Below, in pieces: positions 30,180-37,852 of a DNA stretch of 40,577 nucleotides; positions within the stretch are counted from its first letter, which is position 1, and every line of letters begins with the position of its first letter. The notes beneath the pieces are model-generated. The model was not told where the DNA came from, made no database searches, and saw only the letters and a program-made list of their open reading frames with translations. Source of the stretch: a virus; the IMG/VR virus record IMGVR_UViG_3300009091_000029, positions 1-40,577 of that record; one strand, given 5' to 3'. The position numbers and the translations under genes were made by a program.

Positions 30180-31327
30180 CACGTTTTCTCAGCCTCGCCG
30201 TTCTCACCCTCTGGACTCTTATCGTCGTTCTCTCTGGGATCGCAGGTGCCCAGACTCTCATGTGTACTGGATGCGTCCCCGGTGCGGCTATCGTGAGCGA
30301 TGGTGTCGGCCCGACACAGATTGACGAGACGGGCAACTACTCGTTCACCACCCTCAGTGGAAAGGTGAAGCGTAATACCTCCGCAGTAGCAGACAACGAC
30401 TGTACTGGCGAGCAGGGATCGTGGTGGTACGACACCACCGACAGCGCCTTTGAATTCTGCAACGCAAACTCCGGGGCTCCCGCCACTGTCGGCGCAGGCA
30501 GCGGAGATGTCTCGGATGTCGGTCCCGGTTGCGCAAGCGGCGCCTGCTTCACCAACGGCGTCGTCACAACAGGTACAGTCCTCCTGAATTGGGAAGGCAC
30601 CGCCGCCGACGCGAACGACTTCACGATCAACGTCCCCGCGAATCCAGGGTCAACGATAAGCTGGACCGTCCCCGATGTCGCCGCAGCACTTACATTCCCC
30701 AGCGGTACCGACGCCGTTGTCGGACGTGCGGCAACCGAGACTCTCACCAACAAGACCCTTTCTGTTGGCGGGACAGTCACCGAGGGAACAGGATACATCA
30801 ACTTCGCAGCAGTTGCCGCAGGGGCCTGCGCTGCGGGTGAATATTGGGTCCAAGCCTCCAGCGGCACGACATCCCTCTCCTTCTGCGACAACGGCGTCCT
30901 TCGCACCCTCACCGACGCGACGCGCTTCCTCCTTCCCATCTATACCGCAGACGCAGTGGATTGGGAATGGACTAACCAGCCCTCCTCGGCCACCTTCCTC
31001 TTCGGCTCCAGCCGACACGTCGTGAAGCTGGATACCACAAATTATAGCGCCGTTCGCTTGACGACCAACGTCGTCGTGGCGGGTGGCACCACAAGCCAAC
31101 TGGAGCTGCAGTACAAGACCACCGCATGCACGGTCATCGGTAGCTACCTTGCCATCAGCGGAACGCCTGTGGTGACATCCCTCACATCAACGGGCGTCAT
31201 CGCTTCAGCTTGGCAAACCCTCTCCGCAGGCGCCAAGGCCGCCGATGTCTGCCTCGCGGTCATCGGAACAGCGGGAGTATCTACCGGCGACCCACAGCTT
31301 GGATCAATCACCGCCGAATTCCGGTAA
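30176..31327 (+). CDS. Exported tail-fibre-like protein sharing a C-terminal domain with the neighbour
   Basis: This 383-aa protein starts at ATG 30176 (ATGA overlap). The signal peptide ends near SGIAGAQ (about residue 25), followed by CTGCVPGA. The middle includes ATETLTNKTLS, a motif of phage fibres. The last 125 residues (W-W-T-N-Q-P, TFLFGSSRHVVKLD, LQYKTT, LSAGAKAADV, final AEFR) are clearly related to the C-terminal domain of the upstream fibre. So the same putative binding domain is made once without and once with an export signal. Confidence 0.75.
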   Translation: MTRFLSLAVLTLWTLIVVLSGIAGAQTLMCTGCVPGAAIVSDGVGPTQIDETGNYSFTTLSGKVKRNTSAVADNDCTGEQGSWWYDTTDSAFEFCNANSGAPATVGAGSGDVSDVGPGCASGACFTNGVVTTGTVLLNWEGTAADANDFTINVPANPGSTISWTVPDVAAALTFPSGTDAVVGRAATETLTNKTLSVGGTVTEGTGYINFAAVAAGACAAGEYWVQASSGTTSLSFCDNGVLRTLTDATRFLLPIYTADAVDWEWTNQPSSATFLFGSSRHVVKLDTTNYSAVRLTTNVVVAGGTTSQLELQYKTTACTVIGSYLAISGTPVVTSLTSTGVIASAWQTLSAGAKAADVCLAVIGTAGVSTGDPQLGSITAEFR

Positions 31328-31330
31328 CCC

Positions 31331-32086
31331 ATGTCCCTCCTCCTCCTCCTCCTGCTCCTGGTCCTCGCTCCCGCGAGGTCAGCGATTGCACAGCAGATGT
31401 CCTGCACGGGATGTGTGCCTGGGGCGTCACTCGTGGACGCCTCGGTCACGCCCGCAAAGATCCTCGGTTCTCCGACCGACGAATACTATCTCACCTACGA
31501 GGCGAGTGGGAGCACCTGGGAGTGGCAGAGCATCGTCGCAGCGGCGTACACCACGAGCGTAAGCCTTCCTCCAGCCCTGTGCGTTGGTTCAACGGCATCG
31601 TCCGCGTGGGACAACCCCACCACCAACGCCCCCGCAGCCGCCTGCACCGGGACCAACGTTCGCAAAGCGACACTGGATTTCGACGCGGCGACGGATGAGT
31701 CGATCCAATACAACACCATACGCCTTCCGAGTAATTGGGCGGCGTCCTCGGATATCGTCTTCAAGCTGACGTGGTCTGCCAATGCCACGACCGTAACCAA
31801 CGCTCGATGGTGTGCCCAGGTGATCTGTCGCGCAGACGGGGAAACGGACGACCAGGCGTTTGATACCGAGGGATGCCTCGATGACGCCAACAAGACTGGC
31901 GCAGTCAATCAACTCAACGACGCTACGATCACGTTGACCAATGGTGCAGGGCAGACGGACACTTGCGCAGCCGGAGAAAACCTCCACTTGCTCGTCTATA
32001 GAGACGCAAACCATGGCAACGATACCCTCGCCGTCGATGCGAGCCTCTCGGCCATAGAACTCGTGTTGACGCTGAATCCAGCATGA
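31331..32086 (+). CDS. Exported beta-rich protein
   Basis: This 251-aa protein has a Leu-rich signal peptide (about residues 1-21, ending RSAIAQ), then MSCTGCVPGASLVDASVTPAK, matching the start of the mature upstream protein. Residues 90-250 form a beta-sandwich-like domain with several Cys. From this gene to about 33800, composition is less C-rich than in the flanking genes. Its stop overlaps the next start. Confidence 0.7.
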   Translation: MSLLLLLLLLVLAPARSAIAQQMSCTGCVPGASLVDASVTPAKILGSPTDEYYLTYEASGSTWEWQSIVAAAYTTSVSLPPALCVGSTASSAWDNPTTNAPAAACTGTNVRKATLDFDAATDESIQYNTIRLPSNWAASSDIVFKLTWSANATTVTNARWCAQVICRADGETDDQAFDTEGCLDDANKTGAVNQLNDATITLTNGAGQTDTCAAGENLHLLVYRDANHGNDTLAVDASLSAIELVLTLNPA

Positions 32087-33351
32087 TCCTTCCTTTCCTC
32101 ATCCTCCTGAGTCTGTTTCCAACAGCTTCTTGGGCACTGACATCGGCCAAGTCCTGCACTGGGGTGTCTGGAGGTGGCGTCGGCTCGGGCGCATCATGGA
32201 CAAATCCCACGAACGCATGCGTCAACAACACAACACGAGCGACCTACAGTGGTACAGGGCAAGCAGTCTTGGCGGTAAAGGATTGGGGATTCTCGATTCC
32301 CTCGGATGCTACAGTCAATGGGGTCACCGTAACGTACAATAGCTGTGGTCCGAATACGCAAGAAGCACGTCGGCAGATTTACTCTATGCTGACCACGGAC
32401 GGATCTACTGCATGTAATACGACGTGGAAAAGCACAAACTCCGGGGCCGGCGCGCTCGCGTTTCCATATTTCTCGGGCTGTACGGCAACGGCTGGATCGG
32501 ATGGGGATGAGGTCGCCGGGAGCACGACGGATACTTGGTGTACCTCGACGCTCACCCCAACCCAAGTGAATAGTGCGAATTTTGGCGTCTTCATCAAAGA
32601 CTACAACACTACGGCACACCTACTCGCCGCAGACCTCGTCTCGATCTCCATCGACTACACCGAAGCCACGACCACAACCACATCCTCAACCAGCACCTCG
32701 ACCACCTCCACAACGCTCGCTGGTGGCCCAGCACGTCGCGCTGCGTGGATTCATGGCCGCCCTCTGCCTCCAGCCGCAACGTTTACTCCTACCGGAAAAG
32801 ACGCGCAGATCGCGAATGCCGGCTACGTGACATACAATTTCGGGGCTGAAACTGCCTCCACGATAGGAACGGACGCGACGTATGTCTTTCGTATGCTCTT
32901 GGCCTTCGACATCTCTTCCTTGACCGGGAAGACGGTAACTGGATGTAGGTTGACGATCCAAACAGGAAGCAGCAATCCTGGCACTGGCACTACAGGCACC
33001 ATCTATCGGATCACTCGCTCTGATTGGGTTGAAGGCGCTGGAACCGGTACGCCGGTTGCTGGCGCTACCTGGAACGATTACGACGGATCGACGTGGACGA
33101 CTCCTGGGAGCGATTACGACGGCTCAACCCCAACTCCAGTTTCATTTACACCCCCAGTAGGGGCAGCCGTGTTCTATGAATTCCCAGACATCTCCGCCTT
33201 CTGCCAGGACGCAATCACGAGTCGCAGCGGGAGCCTTGACCTGCTGATCCGACAGGACACCGAGACGCTTGGAGCCCACGCATTCAACATGCGGACAAAA
33301 GAAAGTGCCACGACTTCGACCAAGCCAAAGTTGGTAGTGACCTACCAATAG
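32083..33351 (+). CDS. Exported two-domain protein with Thr linker and DNRLRE-like domain
   Basis: This 422-aa protein has a signal peptide ending at SWA (residue 18). A Cys-rich N-terminal domain spans about 20-195, and a Thr/Ser linker (TTTTTSSTSTSTTSTTL, about 197-213) follows. The C-terminal domain begins near 240 with RMLLAFDISSL and GCRLTIQTG, contains WVEG then ATWNDYD, and ends TKPKLVVTY. These are hallmarks of DNRLRE-type surface domains. It is likely an adhesin. The linker matches those of the tailspike at 22490. Confidence 0.75.
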   Translation: MILPFLILLSLFPTASWALTSAKSCTGVSGGGVGSGASWTNPTNACVNNTTRATYSGTGQAVLAVKDWGFSIPSDATVNGVTVTYNSCGPNTQEARRQIYSMLTTDGSTACNTTWKSTNSGAGALAFPYFSGCTATAGSDGDEVAGSTTDTWCTSTLTPTQVNSANFGVFIKDYNTTAHLLAADLVSISIDYTEATTTTTSSTSTSTTSTTLAGGPARRAAWIHGRPLPPAATFTPTGKDAQIANAGYVTYNFGAETASTIGTDATYVFRMLLAFDISSLTGKTVTGCRLTIQTGSSNPGTGTTGTIYRITRSDWVEGAGTGTPVAGATWNDYDGSTWTTPGSDYDGSTPTPVSFTPPVGAAVFYEFPDISAFCQDAITSRSGSLDLLIRQDTETLGAHAFNMRTKESATTSTKPKLVVTYQ

Positions 33352-33368
33352 CGAACAAGGATATGGAC

Positions 33369-33800
33369 ATGATCGCCCGAATCTCCATCGTGATCTTCCT
33401 GCTCGGCATGGCCGCGCCTGTGTGGGCAAAGAATATCAGTGCTGCCACGCGAGCCCAAGTCATCCTCGCGCTTAAGGAATACTGCCGCTCGGTCGGCCCC
33501 GACATCCGGGATGATCGGAGGACTGATCCGGCACATGTCTGGAAATGCTTGGTGACCATCCTAATCGAGAATAGCAAATTGAAGCAGGAGGAGATCATCT
33601 CTGCTGCAATGGCTGCCGTCCAGGCTAAAGCTGATGCAGTCATTGCTACGGAGGCGGATGCTGAAGCTGTGGCAGCAAAAGCAGCGGCAACCCAGATCCT
33701 CACCGACTTGACCGACGCGAGTACGGAGTTGGGTATCGTTATTGCAACTACGACGACCACGACCATAGAGTCAACAACTACGACTACCGCTCCAGACTGA
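33369..33800 (+). CDS. Exported helical protein with Thr-rich tail
   Basis: This 143-aa protein starts at ATG 33369, eight bases after AAGGA; an ATG at 33363 is too close. The signal peptide ends near APVWA. The mature part has two Cys, then an Ala-rich helix (about 75-115), and ends in a Thr tail (TTTTTTIESTTTTT). It may be an anchor or stalk that works with the Thr-linker adhesins. Confidence 0.65.
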   Translation: MIARISIVIFLLGMAAPVWAKNISAATRAQVILALKEYCRSVGPDIRDDRRTDPAHVWKCLVTILIENSKLKQEEIISAAMAAVQAKADAVIATEADAEAVAAKAAATQILTDLTDASTELGIVIATTTTTTIESTTTTTAPD

Positions 33801-34166
33801 ATGACGACACGAATACTCATGTTGCTCCTCCTCAGTAGCACCGCTCTCGCGAGTGGCCCCCAAGTCATCCGTGCTCGCCAAGACCTCGACTGCACCAGCA
33901 TCGTCTCCTACGAACTCGCCTGGCAAGATGTCGTCGGTGTAGGCGTCGTCCCCGGTCCCACCGCGACCATGCTCACATTCCCTCCTCCTACACCGTTCGT
34001 CTGTCCAACCGACGTGACGACAACCCAGCCCATCACAGGGATCGGCCTACATCGCTTTTGGATTCGAGCTGTTGCAAGTGATGGCATTACAAAATCCCCT
34101 TGGTCCAACGCGCTCGAATCCAATGTCCCTTTCTCACGACCTGTACTTGTGTCTGTAGGTGAATAA
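33801..34166 (+). CDS. Small exported fibronectin-like protein
   Basis: This 121-aa protein follows the previous stop without a gap. The signal peptide MTTRILMLLLLSSTALAS is clear. The mature part looks like a single fibronectin type III-like domain (VSYELAWQDVVG, HRFWIRAVASDG, KSPWSNALES). It ends directly before the portal ATG. Confidence 0.65.
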   Translation: MTTRILMLLLLSSTALASGPQVIRARQDLDCTSIVSYELAWQDVVGVGVVPGPTATMLTFPPPTPFVCPTDVTTTQPITGIGLHRFWIRAVASDGITKSPWSNALESNVPFSRPVLVSVGE

Positions 34167-36374
34167 ATGCCTTCAACCCTCCACCCAAACCTCGCCGCCG
34201 ACTCTTCCCTCCGTCTGCGCGTCGAAGCCTCCCTCCTTCCGCGCCTCCAACGTATCCGTGACGACCGCTCCACCTACACCGACACCTGGCTCCGCTACTG
34301 GAACATCTGGTCCTCCGAGCGCGATGCCAACCAAGCCTACGTCGGTCGCTCCAAGACCTACCTCTCCATCGGTCGCCGGATCATCGAAAACTGGGTCCAG
34401 AAGCTCAAAATCTCCCTCTTCCCCAACGACGAATGGCACTCAGTCATCGCCCTCCGTGAAGCCTTCGAGCAACGTGTCCCTGTCGTTCGCGCTCTCAACG
34501 ACTACTTCCTCCGCAAGTATATGTCCGTTGAGCGGAAGTCTGGCCCCTACCTCCGTCAACTCGTCACGCTAGGCACCTCCCCCTCCTCAACCGTCTGGCG
34601 CTACGACTCTCGCGTCCTCCCTGTCCTCAAAGATGTCCTCGATTCCGACGGCAACCTCACTGGCCGCCAAATCCGCTCACTCGAAAACGTCATCGACTAC
34701 ATCGGTCCCACCTTCCGCCTCGTAGACCTCTTCTCCTGGTACATCGACCCCGTTACCGTCCTCGACGTGAACGACGCTTCCGTCATCTTCGAGGATATGC
34801 TCCTTCCCGTCGAGCGTCTCATCGCCATGGCGGCGTCTCCCATCAATCCCGACGATGAATCCATGGGAGTCGAAGTCGAGAACATCCGCGAGGTCCTTGC
34901 TCTTGAACCCACCGGGCCCGAAACCAAGGACAAATTCTCCTCCCTCATCCTCCGTCTCCAACGCAAGGGCTTCTCTCGTCCCTCCTCCTTCTCCCCCAAG
35001 AACGCGCCCTTCGACTGCACCGCTGTTTGGGTCAAGGCTGACTACGACGACACGGGTCTCTCATGGTGGCGCATCTCCGTCGTCGCTGACAAGGTCATCA
35101 CCAAGATCCAAAAGAACCCCTTCTGGATCGGCACCACCTCCTACCTCGCAGGAAAATTCATCGAAGTCCAATCCGAATTCTATGGCCGCGCTCTCCCGGA
35201 AGTATTCGCCCCAATGCAATACTTCCGCAACGATGTAGCCAACCAATCCAACGACGCCCTCGTCTGGTGCATGAACCCGATCTCCGTCGTAGACGCCTAT
35301 AAGGTCCAAGATCCCCAGTCCATCCGCATGCGTCCCGGTGCCAAGTGGCTCGCAGATCCCGAAGCCGTTAAATTCATGGAGCCCCCAAAGGAAACTCCAT
35401 CCATCGGCTTCCAAGCCACCGCACAAATCATCGCATTGATGAACGACGTCTCCAACGTCGCCGCTCTCGGTGGCGCTGGCTCTGGCCCTCGCGTCCGCGG
35501 CAAAGCAGTCAACACCGCAACCGGTGCCTCGATCCTCCAACAAGAAAACGCCGTCCAGGTCATCGACGTTGTCCGAAACCTCGAGCAGCAAGTCTTCATC
35601 CCTCTCCTCCGCATGACGCACGGTCTTTCCGTCCAGTGCCTCGCTGATCCCCTCCTCCTCCGCATTGTCGGCTCCGACGGCGCGTCCATGGTTGAAAAGA
35701 AGCTCACAGCCTCCGACATCGCAGGCGACTTCGACTTCAACTGGCTCGGTTCCACCGCAACCTCCAACCGCGAGGTTCAAACCGCTCAACTGCTCAACTT
35801 CCTCCAGATCGTCACCCGCGTCCCTCCCCAGCTCTACCCCAACATCACCATCGACTTCTCCGTTCTCCTCAAGACCATCTATACCTCCATGGGGCTCCGC
35901 AACGCCTCCCAAATCATCAAGGAGAACACCCGAAAGATCACCATCGACCCACGGGTCGAAAACGATCTCATCCTCGTTGGTCGGGGCGAAGAAGTCGCCG
36001 TCTCCATGACCGACAACGACCAAGAGCACATCCAAGTCCACTCCACTGCGAGCTTCAACTCCACTGATCTCTGGGTTCGCGGTCAATTCGAGAACCACAT
36101 CCAGCAACACCAAATCTCCGCGCAAGCCAAACAAATGATGCTCCAACAACGCCAACTTCAACAGCTCGGCGCTCCAGGCATGCCTTCCCCCGGCAACCCT
36201 ACACAACCACAAGGATTATCACCTTCGGGTCTCCCTCCGGCACCGGGAGGCATGCCTGGACCAACACCTCTGTCCCCCGGCAACCCAACTCCCAACCCCT
36301 CTCGTATGCGTCAAACCAACGACTTCGGTGACGCCATGCGCGCCACCCCACGCGGACCCCAACTTCTTTCGTAA
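34167..36374 (+). CDS. Portal protein
   Basis: This 735-aa protein has a size typical of podovirus portals. The N-terminal half is helical and charged with aromatic residues (YTDTWLRYWNIW, SKTYLSIGRRIIENWVQKL). A central alpha/beta part follows, and the C-terminal third has VRNLEQQVFIPLLRM and a Gln-rich helix, then a Pro/Gly tail (about 650-735). The portal forms the ring through which DNA enters and leaves the capsid. The assignment rests on overall pattern, size and position before scaffold and capsid. Its ATG directly follows the previous stop. Confidence 0.75.
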   Translation: MPSTLHPNLAADSSLRLRVEASLLPRLQRIRDDRSTYTDTWLRYWNIWSSERDANQAYVGRSKTYLSIGRRIIENWVQKLKISLFPNDEWHSVIALREAFEQRVPVVRALNDYFLRKYMSVERKSGPYLRQLVTLGTSPSSTVWRYDSRVLPVLKDVLDSDGNLTGRQIRSLENVIDYIGPTFRLVDLFSWYIDPVTVLDVNDASVIFEDMLLPVERLIAMAASPINPDDESMGVEVENIREVLALEPTGPETKDKFSSLILRLQRKGFSRPSSFSPKNAPFDCTAVWVKADYDDTGLSWWRISVVADKVITKIQKNPFWIGTTSYLAGKFIEVQSEFYGRALPEVFAPMQYFRNDVANQSNDALVWCMNPISVVDAYKVQDPQSIRMRPGAKWLADPEAVKFMEPPKETPSIGFQATAQIIALMNDVSNVAALGGAGSGPRVRGKAVNTATGASILQQENAVQVIDVVRNLEQQVFIPLLRMTHGLSVQCLADPLLLRIVGSDGASMVEKKLTASDIAGDFDFNWLGSTATSNREVQTAQLLNFLQIVTRVPPQLYPNITIDFSVLLKTIYTSMGLRNASQIIKENTRKITIDPRVENDLILVGRGEEVAVSMTDNDQEHIQVHSTASFNSTDLWVRGQFENHIQQHQISAQAKQMMLQQRQLQQLGAPGMPSPGNPTQPQGLSPSGLPPAPGGMPGPTPLSPGNPTPNPSRMRQTNDFGDAMRATPRGPQLLS

Positions 36375-36391
36375 ACAAGGAGGGCAGAAAA

Positions 36392-36553
36392 ATGCCAGTC
36401 AAAGGAAAAAAAGAGGAAAAGATCCGTGCAATCATGCACGAATTCAAAGCTGGCACCCTTCACTCAGGCAAGGGCGGCCCAGTAGTCGAAACCCCCTCCC
36501 AGGCTCAAGCCATCGCCCTCAGTGTCGCTGGAGTCAAGAAGAAGAAAAAGTAA
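36392..36553 (+). CDS. Small basic protein, DUF6496-like
   Basis: This 53-aa protein has an AAGGAGG site before ATG 36392. IRAIMHEFKAGTLHSG and QAQAIALSVAG with a Lys-rich end match the small phage proteins known as DUF6496. Their function is unknown; they commonly lie near head genes. Confidence 0.75.
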   Translation: MPVKGKKEEKIRAIMHEFKAGTLHSGKGGPVVETPSQAQAIALSVAGVKKKKK

Positions 36554-36568
36554 CAGGAGGTAAAGGTC

Positions 36569-36760
36569 ATGCCCACAAAGAAGTCGCCATTCCCAGGAAA
36601 AGTTTCCTCCATCGAACTCGACAACGGTAAAAAGGCTACAGCGCCAAAAAAGCCTGCAAAGTCCGAAACCCTAGAGCAATTCAAAAAGCGCCTCAAGTCC
36701 ATGTCCAAAGAAGAGATGCTCTCTGCCTTCGAGGATCTCCTTGAAGACGAGACCTTCTAA
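36569..36760 (+). CDS. Small basic-acidic protein
   Basis: This 63-aa protein has a very strong AGGAGG site upstream of ATG 36569. The N-terminal half is Lys/Pro-rich, and the C-terminal half is a helix FKKRLKSMSKEEMLSAFEDLLEDE. It lies between portal and scaffold and may be a head-assembly accessory. Confidence 0.7.
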   Translation: MPTKKSPFPGKVSSIELDNGKKATAPKKPAKSETLEQFKKRLKSMSKEEMLSAFEDLLEDETF

Positions 36761-36765
36761 GTCCC

Positions 36766-37083
36766 ATGAAACCCGTCAATCTCCCCCAAGACGACCTCTC
36801 CGACGAACTCCTCTCCGGTCTCTCTGACTTCGAGCAAGCCGAACTCCAACTCCTCCAATCATTTTCCTCCTCGAAGCTCTGGGCCTGGCTCTCCGACTAC
36901 CTTCTCCAGCGCCGGCTCGCGCTCATCGCTGAGAACATCCCAACGAATGATTCCAACAAGCTATGGATGCAGAAGGGAGCTATAACCGAGATCACAAGGC
37001 TCTTGCAAGCACCGAAACTTGTAGTAGAATTCTACCGTCAACGCTTGGCCGAGGCAGCGGAAACCGCCAAGGCAAATAGCTAA
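36766..37083 (+). CDS. Small helical hypothetical protein
   Basis: This 105-aa protein starts at ATG 36766, five bases after the previous stop and without a clear ribosome site. It is helical throughout, acidic at the start and Ala/Glu-rich at the end. Its position suggests head assembly; no family was recognised. Confidence 0.7.
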   Translation: MKPVNLPQDDLSDELLSGLSDFEQAELQLLQSFSSSKLWAWLSDYLLQRRLALIAENIPTNDSNKLWMQKGAITEITRLLQAPKLVVEFYRQRLAEAAETAKANS

Positions 37084-37117
37084 CTACGTTACGTCCACGG
37101 TAAGGACGGAGGATCAC

Positions 37118-37840
37118 ATGCCTGAGCAAGACACCGAAACCCAACCTTCTCCCGAATCGCAGCCCGATACCCCGATCAAAGAGGAGTCACCTCCCGCTCG
37201 TCAAGAAAACCTCGTCTCCAAAGATCGCTACGACGCACTGCTCGCTGAACGGGACGCCTACAAGGACACCCTCGCGACACTCCAACGGTCCTTCGAGCGC
37301 CCCCAACAAACCTCTCCAGGAGTATCCGACGATCCCATCTCGGACATCGCCAAGGCTCTCGGGGCGGAAAACTCAGCCGAAGTACGTCAATGGGCAACCT
37401 TCCTTTCGCCCTTCTTCAACCGTCTCGCCCAACCCTACGTCGGTGCGCTTGCCAATGCGGCTGACAAGATCGACGCGCTCGAGGCCCAACTCGAATCCGG
37501 CTCCGATTACAAAACCCTCAAGGCCGACATCGAGAAGATCCGCAGCGAGCGCCAATCCATGGGTCAGTATATCTCTCGGAAGGAAGCCTATCACCTCGCG
37601 CGCTCAAAAAACATCGACAGTCTCATCGCGTCGGAACGCCAACGGGTCATCGACGAGATGGGCACTCGAAAGCAAGACGCCCACGCCGCGACGATCAAGG
37701 AAGACTCCTCCATTGCCCCCGCCGGTCCGGCCCGTACACGGACCGTTCCCTCACCCCGCAACATCACCCCTCAACAATTCGCTGCGATGTCTTTCGAGGA
37801 GAAGGAGAAGTTTCTTACCGAAAACAACTTTACCTTCTAA
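37118..37840 (+). CDS. Putative capsid scaffolding protein
   Basis: This 240-aa protein has an acidic, Pro/Gln-rich N-terminus (1-50), a long charged helical middle (about 50-185) and a short C-terminal helix (TPQQFAAMSFEEKEKFLTENNF). This layout and its place just before the major capsid gene fit a scaffold that guides capsid assembly and is later removed. A GGAGG site precedes ATG 37118. Confidence 0.7.
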   Translation: MPEQDTETQPSPESQPDTPIKEESPPARQENLVSKDRYDALLAERDAYKDTLATLQRSFERPQQTSPGVSDDPISDIAKALGAENSAEVRQWATFLSPFFNRLAQPYVGALANAADKIDALEAQLESGSDYKTLKADIEKIRSERQSMGQYISRKEAYHLARSKNIDSLIASERQRVIDEMGTRKQDAHAATIKEDSSIAPAGPARTRTVPSPRNITPQQFAAMSFEEKEKFLTENNFTF

Positions 37841-37852
37841 GGAATCCACTTC

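Noticed and set aside
35061-36212. Long open frame (383 codons) on the minus strand opposite the portal gene
   Set aside because: It mirrors a C-rich third-position pattern of the portal gene and has repetitive Glu/Asp/Val composition, no ribosome site and no motif.
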